Below, in pieces: positions 9,903 to 19,848 of a DNA stretch of 64,000 nucleotides. The notes under the pieces were generated by a model. The model was given only the letters and a program-made list of their open reading frames with translations, was not told the DNA's origin and did no database searches. Both the position numbers and the translations under genes were made by a program. The number at the start of each line of letters is the position of its first letter. The first letter of the stretch is position 1. The stretch comes from Anaplasma platys (GTDB lineage Bacteria; Pseudomonadota; Alphaproteobacteria; Rickettsiales; Anaplasmataceae): NCBI RefSeq assembly GCF_012790675.1, contig NZ_CP046391.1:233608-297607 (forward strand). Reading direction: 5' to 3'.

Positions 9903-10832
9903 ATGTTAGTAGAAGACCTGTGTTATAGATTTCTAAAGGTTACGGAACTTGCAGCGTTTGAGGCTTACCAGTTTGCAGGTAGGGCCGATGAAAAGGGTGC
10001 GGACAAAGCTGCTGTAAACGCAGTGCGTTCGGCACTAAATGCGATGGACATAGACGGAAGGGTAGTCATAGGTGAAGGGGAGCGCGATAAAGCTCCAATG
10101 TTGTATTGTGGCGAGAAAGTTGGCAAGGGGGGAATCTCCCTGGATATAGCTGTGGATCCTCTGGAAGGTACCACCACCTGCGCGTCATACAAAGATGGCG
10201 CGATGTCTGTGATAGCAGTTGCCGAAAGAGATAGTCTTTTGCAGGCTCCTGACGTTTATATGGACAAGATAGCGGTCGGTCCCGGCCTTCCATTAGGCGT
10301 TATATCGCTGCAGAATGATTTGAAGACTAATATGGGCAATCTAGCAGATGCCAGGGAGTGTGATGTATCTGATCTTGTGGCTGTCGTGCTGAAGAGAGAA
10401 AGACATGATTCTCTAATAGGTGAGTTACGTGCGTTGGGAGCGCGTATTAGGTTGATAGATGATGGAGACATAGGCGCCGTTATCTCCATGATTAGGGGTG
10501 AAAGTGACATATGTCTTGGAATAGGAGGAGCTCCTGAAGGTGTGCTTTCCGCGGTGGCACTCGCTGCAGTGGGTGGGCAGATTTATGGAAAATTGGTTTT
10601 AAATACGCCCGAACTGCGTTCTAGAGCTGCCGAATGTGGAATAGAGGATTGTGACAAATCTTACTCAGTTGCGGACATGGTAAGAGGTGACGCATTTTTC
10701 GTAGCGACTGGGATCACTGATAGCACCTTGCTCGGTGGCATTAGGTTTGATGATAATAGTTGGGAAACCGACTCGATAATCTTTGCTCCTGGAGGTGCAG
10801 TAATGCAGGTGAGGCACGCACATCAACTGTGA
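9903..10832 (+). CDS. glpX: Fructose-1,6-bisphosphatase class II
   Basis: Hydrolyses fructose 1,6-bisphosphate to fructose 6-phosphate in gluconeogenesis. The 309-residue chain fits the GlpX family: an N-terminal helix with AAFEAYQFAGRADEKGADKA, the metal-site segment VVIGEGERDKAP, DIAVDPLEGTTTC, and the substrate segment GIGGAPEGVLSAVA. Length and motifs are intact. It is divergent from the LytM lipoprotein gene with only 51 bp between them, so both promoters must overlap in that gap. ATG start at 9903. A 16-bp palindrome follows 40 bp after the stop. Confidence 0.93.
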   Translation: MLVEDLCYRFLKVTELAAFEAYQFAGRADEKGADKAAVNAVRSALNAMDIDGRVVIGEGERDKAPMLYCGEKVGKGGISLDIAVDPLEGTTTCASYKDGAMSVIAVAERDSLLQAPDVYMDKIAVGPGLPLGVISLQNDLKTNMGNLADARECDVSDLVAVVLKRERHDSLIGELRALGARIRLIDDGDIGAVISMIRGESDICLGIGGAPEGVLSAVALAAVGGQIYGKLVLNTPELRSRAAECGIEDCDKSYSVADMVRGDAFFVATGITDSTLLGGIRFDDNSWETDSIIFAPGGAVMQVRHAHQL

Positions 10833-10872
10833 TTTAGACTAGATGGGACCGAGAGTTGTTTGATACGTAAGG

Positions 10873-10888
10873 CTTGTGCATGCACAAG
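10873..10888. promoter_or_regulatory. Perfect 16-bp palindrome after glpX
   Basis: CTTGTGCATGCACAAG is its own reverse complement and begins 40 bases after the glpX stop. There is no T tract after it, so it does not look like a classical terminator; it could be a protein-binding site. Confidence 0.3.
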
Positions 10889-11239
10889 GTGACAGTTGAG
10901 GTGCATTCTGTCCTGTGTTGTTTGTGATGAGCACAATGCGCCAGCTCGCTGCAAAACCCCTCTTGTTTGCTAGACAAGCGAATCTTTATATGTATCAGTG
11001 GGTGATGTCCGTTGGCGGCAGTAACAGTTCTGGTTGAGCAGTTCAAACATTCTGATATGATGTCATTGATAGTTCACGGTAATGCGGTAGTTCTTCTTAG
11101 TCACTTTCCGACACTTTGCAAGGTGCAATTTTGTTGGCTAACTGTCCCCAAAGGGTACCGCTGTTGTTGGAAGCTTAAAGACAACATGACCCCATGCAGG
11201 ATGTTTTGTGTGCCTTTGTTACTCGAATGAGGACGGTGA

Positions 11240-11810
11240 ACTGCCGCCCGGAAGGGAAAGTTGTTTACTTGTGGTATACTCATATATTGCTGTTTTTTGT
11301 ATCCTTGTGACGTGTTGTGTGGCCGATGATAGGTTGCGGCAGTGTGGCTTAATAAGTTCAGTAACGGGGGCTTTTGCAGATACGCGATGAAAAGCATGTT
11401 GCATGAGATTCCCGGGAGCTCCGTAGTTCACTGGTGGTAGACTACAGACCATTGTTACGGTGTTATTTTAAATGCCTTATCGAGACCTGTGTCCGCGTGA
11501 TGCACTTATGCCAATTAAAGCTGCATTAGCGAGGCTCAATGAGTTTTAGTGGCCAGTTTGCATCTGGGTTATAGTTTTGGACGATCTGCAATGGAAAGCT
11601 GTTACAATTTCCGGGAGTTTTGTAGTGCACTAGTAGTGTTGCTACAGACTGTCGTTATGGTGTTGGGGCTACTTTAATGTCTTCTCAGAACCTATTCTGT
11701 GACGCTTTGAGTAGCCAATGGGGACTGCGGTAGTGTACACAATGAGTTTTGGTAGCTGGTGCGGCACATGCATGGGGCTGTCGTACTACTGGTAGCGGTA
11801 GGCCTGCTGT
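11240..11810 (+). repeat. Diverged tandem repeats, unit about 170-200 bp
   Basis: Copies starting at about 11411 and 11611 align over most of their length. Shared blocks are CCGGGAG, GTAGT-n-CACT, CTACAGAC, GTTA-n-GGTGTT, an ATG-n-CTT block, and CAATGAGTTTT near the unit end. A more diverged third unit seems to begin near 11245 and shares the block around GAAAAGCATGTTGCAT with the end of the next unit. No unit is coding. A short similar stretch occurs at 22488-22535. The origin is unknown; decayed gene-family remnants are one possibility. Confidence 0.5.
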
Positions 11811-11931
11811 CATAGTTATAAGTCTGCTTTGTTTTTGACGGGGTGTCATCACGTTGGCATACGCATTGTGCATTTACGGTCCATTCGGGGAGGATTACCT
11901 TCCCGCTCAGGGGACACTGAACTTTTTCCCA

Positions 11932-13806
11932 TCAGTCTGAAGACTTATGTTGGCAACGCAAGTGTATTAGGATATTAGCTATGGCAGCGGGTGTCATACC
12001 GGGAATCCTTCTTGCAGCACCTATGGAAAAAGGTCTGGTAAACTGGAGCTTTTCCTGCAATTCCCTAGAGAGACCATAGACGTTTGCGTACTCTATGTCC
12101 ACGGGTATAGATAAGTGTTCCTCTTCTAGGAAGGATTTTATGTCTGCTTCCTGCCTCTTGAGGTAAGGAGCATACTTGCCTTCAATCTCGACCATCGCCA
12201 ACGCTGTGTTACTAAACTTTTGTAGAGACGGCCAAATTTTTAGCAATCCAGACATGCCAACGTTCGGGTAACTAAGTAAGTCGTACGCGCTCTTGAGCTC
12301 GCCATTTTGAGAAACTGTAATACCGAACTCTGCGAGCCTGTTAGGTGTCGTGTTTATTCCTTTTAGTACATTGGCCAGAGAAGTCATCTCATCTTTTTTC
12401 CGTGAGTACGCCTGGAAGCGCCCTTTGGAGACCAGAGAGCAACAATACCCAAACTCAGTTAAGCGCATATCGGCGTTGTCAGAACGCAGCGACAATCTAT
12501 ACTCTGCCCTTGATGTGAACAGCCTATATGGTTCACTCGTTCCCAGAGTCACTAGATCATCGATCATGACACCAATGTATGCGTCACTGCGTTTTAGGAT
12601 GATTGGCTGCTTATCCGATGACAATGACAGTGCAGCATTGGCCCCAGCTATCAACCCTTGCCCTGCAGCCTCTTCATATCCCGTGGTGCCGTTAATTTGC
12701 CCAGCGAAGAAGAGGCCCTCAATCTTTTTTGTTTCCAGGGTGTGGTACAGTTCTCGTGGATCAATGAAGTTGTACTCCACTGTGTATCCATGGCGAATCA
12801 TCTCAGCATCGTGAAGTCCCACGATGCTGCGGATCATCTTGAGCTGTATATCCACCGGGCAAGAGGTAGATATGCCATTGGGGTAAACTAGATCAGAGTT
12901 TAATCCCTCTGGCTCCAAGAAAATTTGATGTCTCTCATGGTTGGGAAACCTACGTACCTTTTCTTCGATGGATGGGCAGTATCTTGGTGCCATCACATCT
13001 ATCAGAGACTCGCAACGAGATCCTGCAAGGTGAATGTTGCTTCTAATTATTTCATGTGTTTTCTCATTTGTGTGTGTCACATAGCATGAGACCTGGGGTA
13101 GCGATATTGTTTCACTCATAAACGAAAAAGGCGTAGGGTAGACATCGCCCTTTTGTTCTGTAAGCTGCGTCCAGTCTATGCTGTTTTTATCCAGCCTTGG
13201 TGGCGTTCCAGTTTTTAGGCGCCCCAGTTGGAATCCATGTGCTGCAAGCGACTTTGGTAGCATTGTAGAAGGGCCTTCACCAATGCGCCCTGCAGGGAAG
13301 CTCTCACTGCCAACATGTATGGTGCCCCCCAAGAAAGTTCCGGTAGCCAAGACTAGCCTGGTAGTTTTTATACATGTACCGCTGGCAAGCAATACCGAGG
13401 AAATGCGAGGTTTTCCCTCATGTGAATCCACGGTGAAATCTATCACTTCGTCAGCGATTGCAGCGATATTGGGATAACTCAAAATAGCTTCCTGCATACA
13501 GGTTTTGTAAACATCGCGGTCAGCCTGAGCTCTTGGTCCCCAAACTGCTGGTCCCTTGCTTCTATTCAGGATCACGGAGTGGATGCTTGATTTGTCTATA
13601 ACCTTACCCATCAAACCGTCAAGTGCGTCAACCTCCCTGACTACCACTCCCTTGGCTATGCCGCCAATTGCTGGATTGCAAGACATCTCACCGATAGACT
13701 CCAGCTTATGGGTAACAAGTAAAGTCTTCGCCCCAACTCGTGCAGCAGCCGCAGCGGCCTCACAGCCAGCATGGCCCCCTCCCACGACGACGACGTCATA
13801 ATCCAT
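11932..13806 (-). CDS. mnmG: tRNA uridine-5-carboxymethylaminomethyl modification enzyme MnmG
   Basis: With MnmE, installs the cmnm5 group on the wobble uridine of several tRNAs, using FAD. The start is placed at the ATG giving [20 protein letters not shown], the conserved FAD-binding N-terminus; the frame stays open seven codons further upstream. Other conserved segments are [24 protein letters not shown] and [21 protein letters not shown]. About 624 residues, normal for the family. It is divergent from purQ, with about 100 bp between the two starts. Confidence 0.95.
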   Translation of the reverse strand: MDYDVVVVGGGHAGCEAAAAAARVGAKTLLVTHKLESIGEMSCNPAIGGIAKGVVVREVDALDGLMGKVIDKSSIHSVILNRSKGPAVWGPRAQADRDVYKTCMQEAILSYPNIAAIADEVIDFTVDSHEGKPRISSVLLASGTCIKTTRLVLATGTFLGGTIHVGSESFPAGRIGEGPSTMLPKSLAAHGFQLGRLKTGTPPRLDKNSIDWTQLTEQKGDVYPTPFSFMSETISLPQVSCYVTHTNEKTHEIIRSNIHLAGSRCESLIDVMAPRYCPSIEEKVRRFPNHERHQIFLEPEGLNSDLVYPNGISTSCPVDIQLKMIRSIVGLHDAEMIRHGYTVEYNFIDPRELYHTLETKKIEGLFFAGQINGTTGYEEAAGQGLIAGANAALSLSSDKQPIILKRSDAYIGVMIDDLVTLGTSEPYRLFTSRAEYRLSLRSDNADMRLTEFGYCCSLVSKGRFQAYSRKKDEMTSLANVLKGINTTPNRLAEFGITVSQNGELKSAYDLLSYPNVGMSGLLKIWPSLQKFSNTALAMVEIEGKYAPYLKRQEADIKSFLEEEHLSIPVDIEYANVYGLSRELQEKLQFTRPFSIGAARRIPGMTPAAIANILIHLRCQHKSSD

Positions 13807-13910
13807 ATCTGACACTAGCTTGCACACCCGGGTTAACCTCCGTAAATGGTAAAAATTAATACGTGTAATGTCAAATAGTGCTAAACTTCATGTGTTTGTT
13901 GGGGATGCAC

Positions 13911-14693
13911 ATGAATGTAGTCGTTTTATCTGGATATGGCTTAAATTGCGAGGAAGAGACGCTTTTTGCTTTTCTCGAGGCCGGAAAGGGTGCCAAGACT
14001 ACTGTGCGCGGTAGGGTGATGCATGTAAATGAGTTATTGGCGAATCCAAAGAAGCTTTTAGAATTCAACACCATGGCCATTCCTGGGGGTTTCTCATATG
14101 GTGATGACACGGGGGCGGGAAATGCGTATGCACTAAGACTGATTCATGGGCTGAAAGAACAAATAAAAGAGTTTATGGAGCGCGACACCCTGATATTGGG
14201 AGTATGTAACGGATGCCAAATCTTACTGCGTATGTTGATTCCCGACGTTGCCTTGGTAGCAAATAATGTGGGGCGCTATCAGTGCAGATGGGTGCGAGTT
14301 AAGACCACTTGTGGTTCCCCATGGCTAGAAGGAATAGATGAAATGTATATACCAATTGCTCATGGGGAGGGAAAGTTTTGCGCATCTGCTGAAGTATTGC
14401 AGCGCCTGCAAGATGATAACTGTATAGCTATGCGCTATGTTGGTCCCAACGGCAACTTTGCTGATGGAGCGTTCCCACACAATCCCAATGGTTCAATGTA
14501 TGATATTGCGGCGTTGATCCATGCTAAGGGGCGTGCCCTCTTGGTGATGCCGCATCCGGAAAGGGCGTTGTTCCTAACGCAGAGATATGACTGGACTGAG
14601 GTTTTAGCGGAGGCGAAACGCAACGGTGTAGATGTAGGGCATTATGCTGATGGATATCGGATTTTTGCCAATGCTGTGCGCTACTTTGTGTAA
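13911..14693 (+). CDS. purQ: Phosphoribosylformylglycinamidine synthase, glutaminase subunit
   Basis: Supplies ammonia from glutamine to PurL. A class I glutamine amidotransferase: PGGFSYGDD oxyanion region, nucleophile Cys in GVCNGCQ (residue 99 from this start), and the His-Glu pair in MPHPERAL. The start is the ATG at 13911, which has GGGG six bases upstream; the ATG at 13905 lies right against that site. At about 260 residues it is larger than the Bacillus PurQ (about 227) and resembles the C-terminal domain of long PurL chains, which fits with the truncated purL at 2007-5021. Confidence 0.92.
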   Translation: MNVVVLSGYGLNCEEETLFAFLEAGKGAKTTVRGRVMHVNELLANPKKLLEFNTMAIPGGFSYGDDTGAGNAYALRLIHGLKEQIKEFMERDTLILGVCNGCQILLRMLIPDVALVANNVGRYQCRWVRVKTTCGSPWLEGIDEMYIPIAHGEGKFCASAEVLQRLQDDNCIAMRYVGPNGNFADGAFPHNPNGSMYDIAALIHAKGRALLVMPHPERALFLTQRYDWTEVLAEAKRNGVDVGHYADGYRIFANAVRYFV

Positions 14694-15481
14694 TACATAC
14701 AGCATTATTAAGTCCTTTAAGGTGCTGCAATAGCATGGGATTTCACTGCTGTACTAACTTCAAATGGCATCGAATTCTCGCTATAACTCTCAATCGATTT
14801 TACAATAATCAGTTATGTCGTAAGTTGGTAAGCGCCCGAGCTTAATATCTGCAATCAACCGACTCTTTCAGAAGCGTATAACAACATTAGCGCGAAAGTG
14901 GCTGCCATGTAGCTGGTAAAATGTGTGTTGTTTGCGGTGGCTTCATTTTAAGTAACTAAGCGTGCAATAATACTTCTTGTTTTATGGATGAAAGTAAAGC
15001 GGCGCATGCCAATCTGAATTTTCAGTTCATACCATGCCCTGTGCACTTATGTGCAAGTCAATTGCCAGCCACTTCTGATGTGTTTTTGATTCAAACTTTC
15101 CACTCACCTCCAACTAGGTGACTGTATTCACAATACGTTGCCTCTTGTATCCTGTAACGCTCGCCGGCGTGTATGTTTTTGTGCTGCGTTGTTAGGTATT
15201 CGCTACGAGCGCTAATTCTGTCTAACAAGTTATTGGGGAACGCTGCATCACTATGATAATTGCAGAGCACAACACAACTGTCGCCGCGAATTTTTCAGCC
15301 ATTGCACCACACTTTGTCTCATACATGTGGCATAGACAGCAAAGGCTTTGATCAAAAACTTATGAGCAAGAAATTTGGGCCACTGCTTCAAATCGAAACA
15401 ATGGCCCATAGCTCAGCACCAGCTACACAACAGCATGCAATTTCAACTAGGAGAGTACTGTTATAGACGTAGCTCCATATA
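14694..15481. other. Gene-poor region
   Basis: Nearly 800 bp between purQ and the end of a dead aminopeptidase copy. Only short frames are present, and none shows a family feature. No RNA gene was recognised. Confidence 0.4.
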
Positions 15482-16965
15482 TTAGCAGCCGCTTTCGCAA
15501 TGATCTCGCACGAATTTGTTCAACAACATTACGCCAAATCCGGTAGCTCTCTTTGGAGTGATTCGGTTTCCATCATCGTTCCATGCAACGCCAGAGATAT
15601 CCAGGTGAGCCCAGCGAACCTTATTTGCAAAGCGCTGGAGGAACTGCGCAGCAGTAATACTCTCAGCACCTTTCCACCTGTTGTTAGCGACGTTTTTCAT
15701 GTCCGCAACTGTGGAGTCTATCATCCGTTCGTAATCATCTCCCATCGGCATACACCAGAGCCTTTCGTTAGTGGCAGCCCCTGAAGCTATAAGCTGATCG
15801 GCCAATAAATCGTCGTTAGCGAACAGACCCGCATACAGTCCTTCACCCAAAGACACTGTAATCTCTCCCGTCAATGTAGCAACATCGACCATAAATTTCG
15901 GAGAAAAGGTCTTTTGTGTGTACTACAGCGCATCGGCAGACAACAATCTTCCTTATCCAAAACTTCTATAGTCTGTTTTGACATCGAAGTTATGATATCG
16001 CCCGGACGCTGTGCATTTCCTCCGACGGCATTTTCTGCCAGGCCAACAACTCCCACCGCATTCACTGGAGCATTACGTGATGCAAGCGCCTTGATTAGCC
16101 AGCTACAGCAGCACCGGCCATAGCGTGAGTCATATTCCACATGCCGTAAGCAGGCTTGAGCGATAGACCTCCAGTGTCGAACGTATTCCTTTTCCGACAA
16201 AAGCAAGAGTATCCTTGCTACCAGTCTTTCCGTTCCATTTCATCACTACCATACAAGTCTTCTTGCTACTAGCTTGTCCGACAGACAGAAGCGCCCCCAT
16301 TCTTTCAGCTCTCAGCTTTTCCTCGTGTAGTATTTCTACGTGGACACCAAGTGGCGAAAGCTCAGAACGAATCCGTTGAGCACATTCTTCAGGATAAAGA
16401 ACATTGGCAGGCTCGGACACAAGCAAGCGAGTAAAGAATACAACATCACCTTCGGTCCTAAGCAGCTTGAAATCACTTTCTGCAGCAGAAACATTGCCCT
16501 GAACCGCAAGTGCAAGTTCTTCCACTTGTGTTCCACACGTGTCTTTGTTATGGCTTAAATACTTATTGAACTTAAAACTACGCAAAAGAGCATCGTATGC
16601 TACTCTTGCCTACTGCCCTTTGGGAGCAACAACTAAGCCCCCCAGTAGCTTCGATCTCCTCCAAGCGAGCATAGATCGCGCCAACTAGATCAGCAGCTTT
16701 ATGGGCTCATAGTTTCAGACCTAGCTCCCAGTCCATACAGCAGCACTGTGCGACCCTCTGGGGTCACGATTGCGGGCATGGAGCCGGCGAACTTCCCAGT
16801 AAAAGACGAAGCCTCCTTTTCATTGATCACGACCTTGGCTTCATTGTCGCTGAGCACGCCGCCATCTTCCAATGATGTTTCATTTGTGTAAGCACCAACT
16901 ACAAGCACAGACGCTTCTTGTAGAGCTGAAACACCTGGTGCCAACAAAAAACGAAGCGCCTAACT
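15482..16965 (-). pseudogene. Leucyl aminopeptidase pseudogene (most decayed copy)
   Basis: Successive minus-strand fragments at 16699-16947, 16130-16585, 15871-16206 and 15482-15892 line up in order with the intact leucyl aminopeptidase at 19849-21366. Several frameshifts and stops separate them. The metal-site signature NTDAEGRL is destroyed: the matching peptide reads [11 protein letters not shown] and runs on out of frame. The start codon position reads TTA instead of ATG, and the -10 hexamer is also altered. This is the oldest of three copies. Confidence 0.9.
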
Positions 16966-17003
16966 ATGTCTATCTTTCCCCAATAATCAAAAATTGACAC
17001 GGC

Positions 17004-17032
17004 GTGCCAAATTTGTTTGAAATCCGTATCAA
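17004..17032 (-). promoter_or_regulatory. Decayed promoter of the dead aminopeptidase copy
   Basis: Minus-strand TTGATA, 17 bases, TGGCAC. It lines up with the promoters of the other two copies, including the shared spacer text ATTTCAAA, but its -10 hexamer has lost the A2 and T6 positions. This indicates that the upstream region was duplicated with the gene and then decayed. Confidence 0.55.
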
Positions 17033-17601
17033 GTGACCCCGCGGAGGGTTATGGTTAACGGTTATGACCAAGCTATGGTGGCTCCTTCCCCCTCGCGTCC
17101 TAGTTGGTTTAAGGCCATGGGTTTGATAGCATTTGTGAAATGTGTACGTGGAGGAGGGTATAACAGGAAAATGTTGGTGTGGACAGTAGTTCAAACACTG
17201 AAACCCCAGGGTTAATCTAGTCGCGGTGGCCCAGTCTTTTAGGCTTTGAGCGCCTATCCTGAGGGCTGCCAGAGGCGTGCTCGTCCCCAAGCTTTCCAGA
17301 ATCACTGCGGTGAAGCTACATTTTATACTCGCTGCGAGTGCAAATTGTGCTGAACCCGTCCACATTCCCCCTGAGTACAATTTAGGGTTCTTCTTCCTAT
17401 TATTATGCTAAATACTGACGCCAAGGTTCTTTCGTTAAACGGTAAATACTGTTGAGACTCCTTTCTAAGGATGTGGGGTAGACTGACCCTGAACAGAGAG
17501 TACACCAATAGCAGGAAACCCCGGCGCCAGTGCGCCCCAGAACAGAAGCCTCAATGTTTGAGTTGTTGTCGGAAACCATATAGATTTCCGACGTACCCGT
17601 G
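17033..17601. other. Intergenic region between two aminopeptidase copies
   Basis: The 570 bases between the end of the second aminopeptidase copy and the promoter of the dead copy hold only short overlapping frames on both strands without family features. Nothing is identified. Confidence 0.4.
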
Positions 17602-18975
17602 CTATTTACGTTGTTTAGCCACCGTAGGTTTTTTAGGAGTTTCGTGATACTGCTGCACAAACCTATTTAGCAACATCACTCCGAATCCCGATCCACGGAC
17701 CTTAGTGGCTTTGTCAGATTCCATCCCAGCCATATCGATGTGGGCCCACGGAATGTTATCAACAAAGCGCGCTAAGAACTGAGCAGCCGTTATAGCTCCT
17801 CCTTCACGCGGTCCGAGGTTTTTCATGTCCGCGATGTGAGAATCTATAGTTCGATCGAAAACCTCGCCCATGGGCATGCGCCATACTTTTTCTCCAACAG
17901 CTGTCCCTGCGTCAGTAAGCTGACGAGAAAGCGTGTCGTCGTTTGAGAACAACCCCGCATACTCACAACCCAACGCAACCATATTTGCCCCAGTAAGCGT
18001 GGCTATATCTACTATAAGTTTGGGAGCGAATTTCTTTTGTGCGTACCACATTGAGTCCGCCAAGGTCAGCCTTCCTTCAGCGTCTGTGTTAACAATCTCG
18101 ATCGTTTGACCAGACATGGAAGTCACAACATCGTCTGGACGATAAGCACCACCACCGACTGCATTTTCTACCAAGCCCACAACGCCAACAGCGTTGACTC
18201 GCGCATTGCGCACTGCTAAAGTTCTTAACAACCCTGCTACTGCCGCGGAACCAGCCATATCACCCTTCATACCTATCATGTACTGTTGTGGTTTGAGTGA
18301 CAGCCCTCCGGTGTCGAAGGTGATTCCCTTTCCGACAAAGGCAAGCGTATCTTTAGATCTGGAATTACCATTCCACTCCATTACTACTAGGCGAGACTTC
18401 TTATCACTACCAGCGCCCACTCCTAGGAGGGCCCCCATTCCCTCGGCCTTCATTCTCTCTTCGTTCAATACCTCCACCTTCACTCCAAGCGGCTCAAGCT
18501 CAGCGCGAATTCGCCTGGCATACTCTTCGGGATGGAGAACGTTTGCAGGTTCAGATACCAGAGAACGAGCGAAAAACACAGACTCTCCTTCTGCTTTTAG
18601 GGAATCAAAGTCCCCTTCCACAGAAGTTACGTCACCTGAAACAGCAAGAGCAATCTCCTCTACTTTAGCAGCATGGGCATCCTTTTTTCTGCTGAAATAC
18701 TTGTTGAACTTGTAACTTTTCAACATTGCGCCGTAGGCCAGCCTTGCCTCGATGTTTTGTGGCGCGATAACCATGGCCTTCGCAGCTTTTATTTTCTCTA
18801 AGTTAGAATAAATTGTCCCGCCCAGTTCCATTGCTTTAAGATCAGATAAATCAGACTCCTTACCTAGCCCCACCAGCAGTACAGTTTTTTCATCCGGAGT
18901 AATTATGATAGGCATCAAGCTAGCGAATTCTCCAGTGAACCCGTGAGCCTCTGTCGTCGCCAGAATTATTTCCAC
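17602..18975 (-). CDS. Leucyl aminopeptidase, copy with broken 5' end
   Basis: M17 metallo-exopeptidase. The 457-residue frame has an intact catalytic half: [25 protein letters not shown] and NTDAEGRLTLADSMWY hold the two-zinc site. Relative to the intact copy, the first 50 or so codons lie in another frame (18920-19102); the break falls near GGCGTGACAAAAAC at about 18990, where several bases are missing. If translated from here, it would begin with GTG at 18975 with a poor ribosome site. It may be an N-terminally shortened enzyme, or a gene beginning to decay. The C-terminus ends in a basic KKPTVAKQRK tail not seen in the other copies. Confidence 0.7.
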   Translation of the reverse strand: MEIILATTEAHGFTGEFASLMPIIITPDEKTVLLVGLGKESDLSDLKAMELGGTIYSNLEKIKAAKAMVIAPQNIEARLAYGAMLKSYKFNKYFSRKKDAHAAKVEEIALAVSGDVTSVEGDFDSLKAEGESVFFARSLVSEPANVLHPEEYARRIRAELEPLGVKVEVLNEERMKAEGMGALLGVGAGSDKKSRLVVMEWNGNSRSKDTLAFVGKGITFDTGGLSLKPQQYMIGMKGDMAGSAAVAGLLRTLAVRNARVNAVGVVGLVENAVGGGAYRPDDVVTSMSGQTIEIVNTDAEGRLTLADSMWYAQKKFAPKLIVDIATLTGANMVALGCEYAGLFSNDDTLSRQLTDAGTAVGEKVWRMPMGEVFDRTIDSHIADMKNLGPREGGAITAAQFLARFVDNIPWAHIDMAGMESDKATKVRGSGFGVMLLNRFVQQYHETPKKPTVAKQRK

Positions 18976-19102
18976 TTCTTGTTTTTGTCACGCCTCCATG
19001 CTCTAGTTGGTGGCTACCCTCGTAAATACCAACCACGAGCACTGCTGCCCTTAGAAAGGCGCTGATGCCTGAGGCTAAACTGAGAAATGAAATTCCTACC
19101 AT
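18920..19102 (-). pseudogene. Detached 5' part of the second aminopeptidase copy
   Basis: MVGISFLSLASGISAFLRA and VLVVGIYEG align with the N-terminus of the intact aminopeptidase. The frame then leaves the family after HGGV and ends at 18920. It has a good promoter and an AAAGGA ribosome site, so translation probably starts here and then terminates early, or continues only if the frameshift is bypassed. Sequencing error is possible but would need to be checked. Confidence 0.75.
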
Positions 19103-19110
19103 TATCCTTT

Positions 19111-19121
19111 CCCCCCCCCCC
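19111..19121. repeat. 11-base homopolymer (G on the minus strand)
   Basis: Eleven consecutive C on the plus strand, read as G11 on the minus strand. It lies between the -10 box and the AAAGGA ribosome site of the second aminopeptidase copy, which makes it a natural slippage site in the leader. Confidence 0.8.
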
Positions 19122-19140
19122 TCATGAAGATTGACTCGGC

Positions 19141-19169
19141 ATGCTAAATTTATTTGAAATTCATGTCAA
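19141..19169 (-). promoter_or_regulatory. Promoter of the second aminopeptidase copy
   Basis: Minus-strand TTGACA, 17 bases, TAGCAT: a near-consensus sigma-70-type promoter about 40 bases upstream of the ATG at 19102. It aligns with the promoters of the other two copies. Confidence 0.65.
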
Positions 19170-19194
19170 GATGCTGCCGCGTGGAAGTTGCAGC

Positions 19195-19818
19195 TTAGCT
19201 TTTCTGGCTCAACAGGAACAGCTCGTCGTTCCCTTTTACACGCACTACTCTGTTTTCTACTATCTTTACCCTTCCAAGAGCAATGAGCCTCACAGCTTCT
19301 GGGTAGCATAGGTGTTCAACAGAAAGAATGCGGTGAGAAAGGGTTTCAACAGTGTCGTCGTTCAATACGGGGACTGCCGCCTGTAGGATGATGGGGCCAC
19401 CATCAACTTCAGGACTGACATAATGCACGGTGCATCCTGCCACTTTTACTCCAGCATTGTACGCTTGCTCTTGTGCTTTTAGACCCTTGAACGATGGCAG
19501 AAGGGAGGGATGAATGTTTATGATTTTACCATGCCACTTGGTAACAAATTGTGCAGGCAACACACTCATAAATCCAGCGAGGCAGACCAGCTCGACCTTG
19601 TGCTGCTCTAATATTGAAGAAATTCCCTCTGTATCCAAAGGTTTTCGGTTAACAGTAAATGCAGGTACACTGTATTGGGACGCTATTGTAATACCGTGTG
19701 CATTAACTTTATTGGATATAACACACGCAATAGTAGCGGGATACTCGCTGTCAACACAGGCTCGGGCCAACGCCTCCAAGTTAGATCCACGACCTGAGAT
19801 TAGGACACCAATTCTCAA
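19195..19818 (-). CDS. purN: Phosphoribosylglycinamide formyltransferase
   Basis: Transfers a formyl group from 10-formyl-THF to GAR in purine synthesis. The 207-residue protein shows the family start GVLISGRGSNLEAL, the catalytic IINIHPSLLPSFKG (Asn and His), and the HYVSPEVDGGPII segment with the catalytic Asp. Length is normal. It begins 30 bases after the stop of the intact leucyl aminopeptidase on the same strand and has no obvious promoter of its own, so the two are probably co-transcribed. ATG start at 19818. Confidence 0.94.
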   Translation of the reverse strand: MRIGVLISGRGSNLEALARACVDSEYPATIACVISNKVNAHGITIASQYSVPAFTVNRKPLDTEGISSILEQHKVELVCLAGFMSVLPAQFVTKWHGKIINIHPSLLPSFKGLKAQEQAYNAGVKVAGCTVHYVSPEVDGGPIILQAAVPVLNDDTVETLSHRILSVEHLCYPEAVRLIALGRVKIVENRVVRVKGNDELFLLSQKS

Positions 19819-19848
19819 AATGACCCCTTTCTAGTTATTGCGCGTGTC

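Larger units (their letters stand above)
10833..11931. other. Non-coding region with diverged tandem repeats
   Basis: About 1.1 kb between glpX and the mnmG stop has no supported gene. It holds a perfect palindrome near the glpX end and a set of diverged tandem repeats in its right half. Confidence 0.5.
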
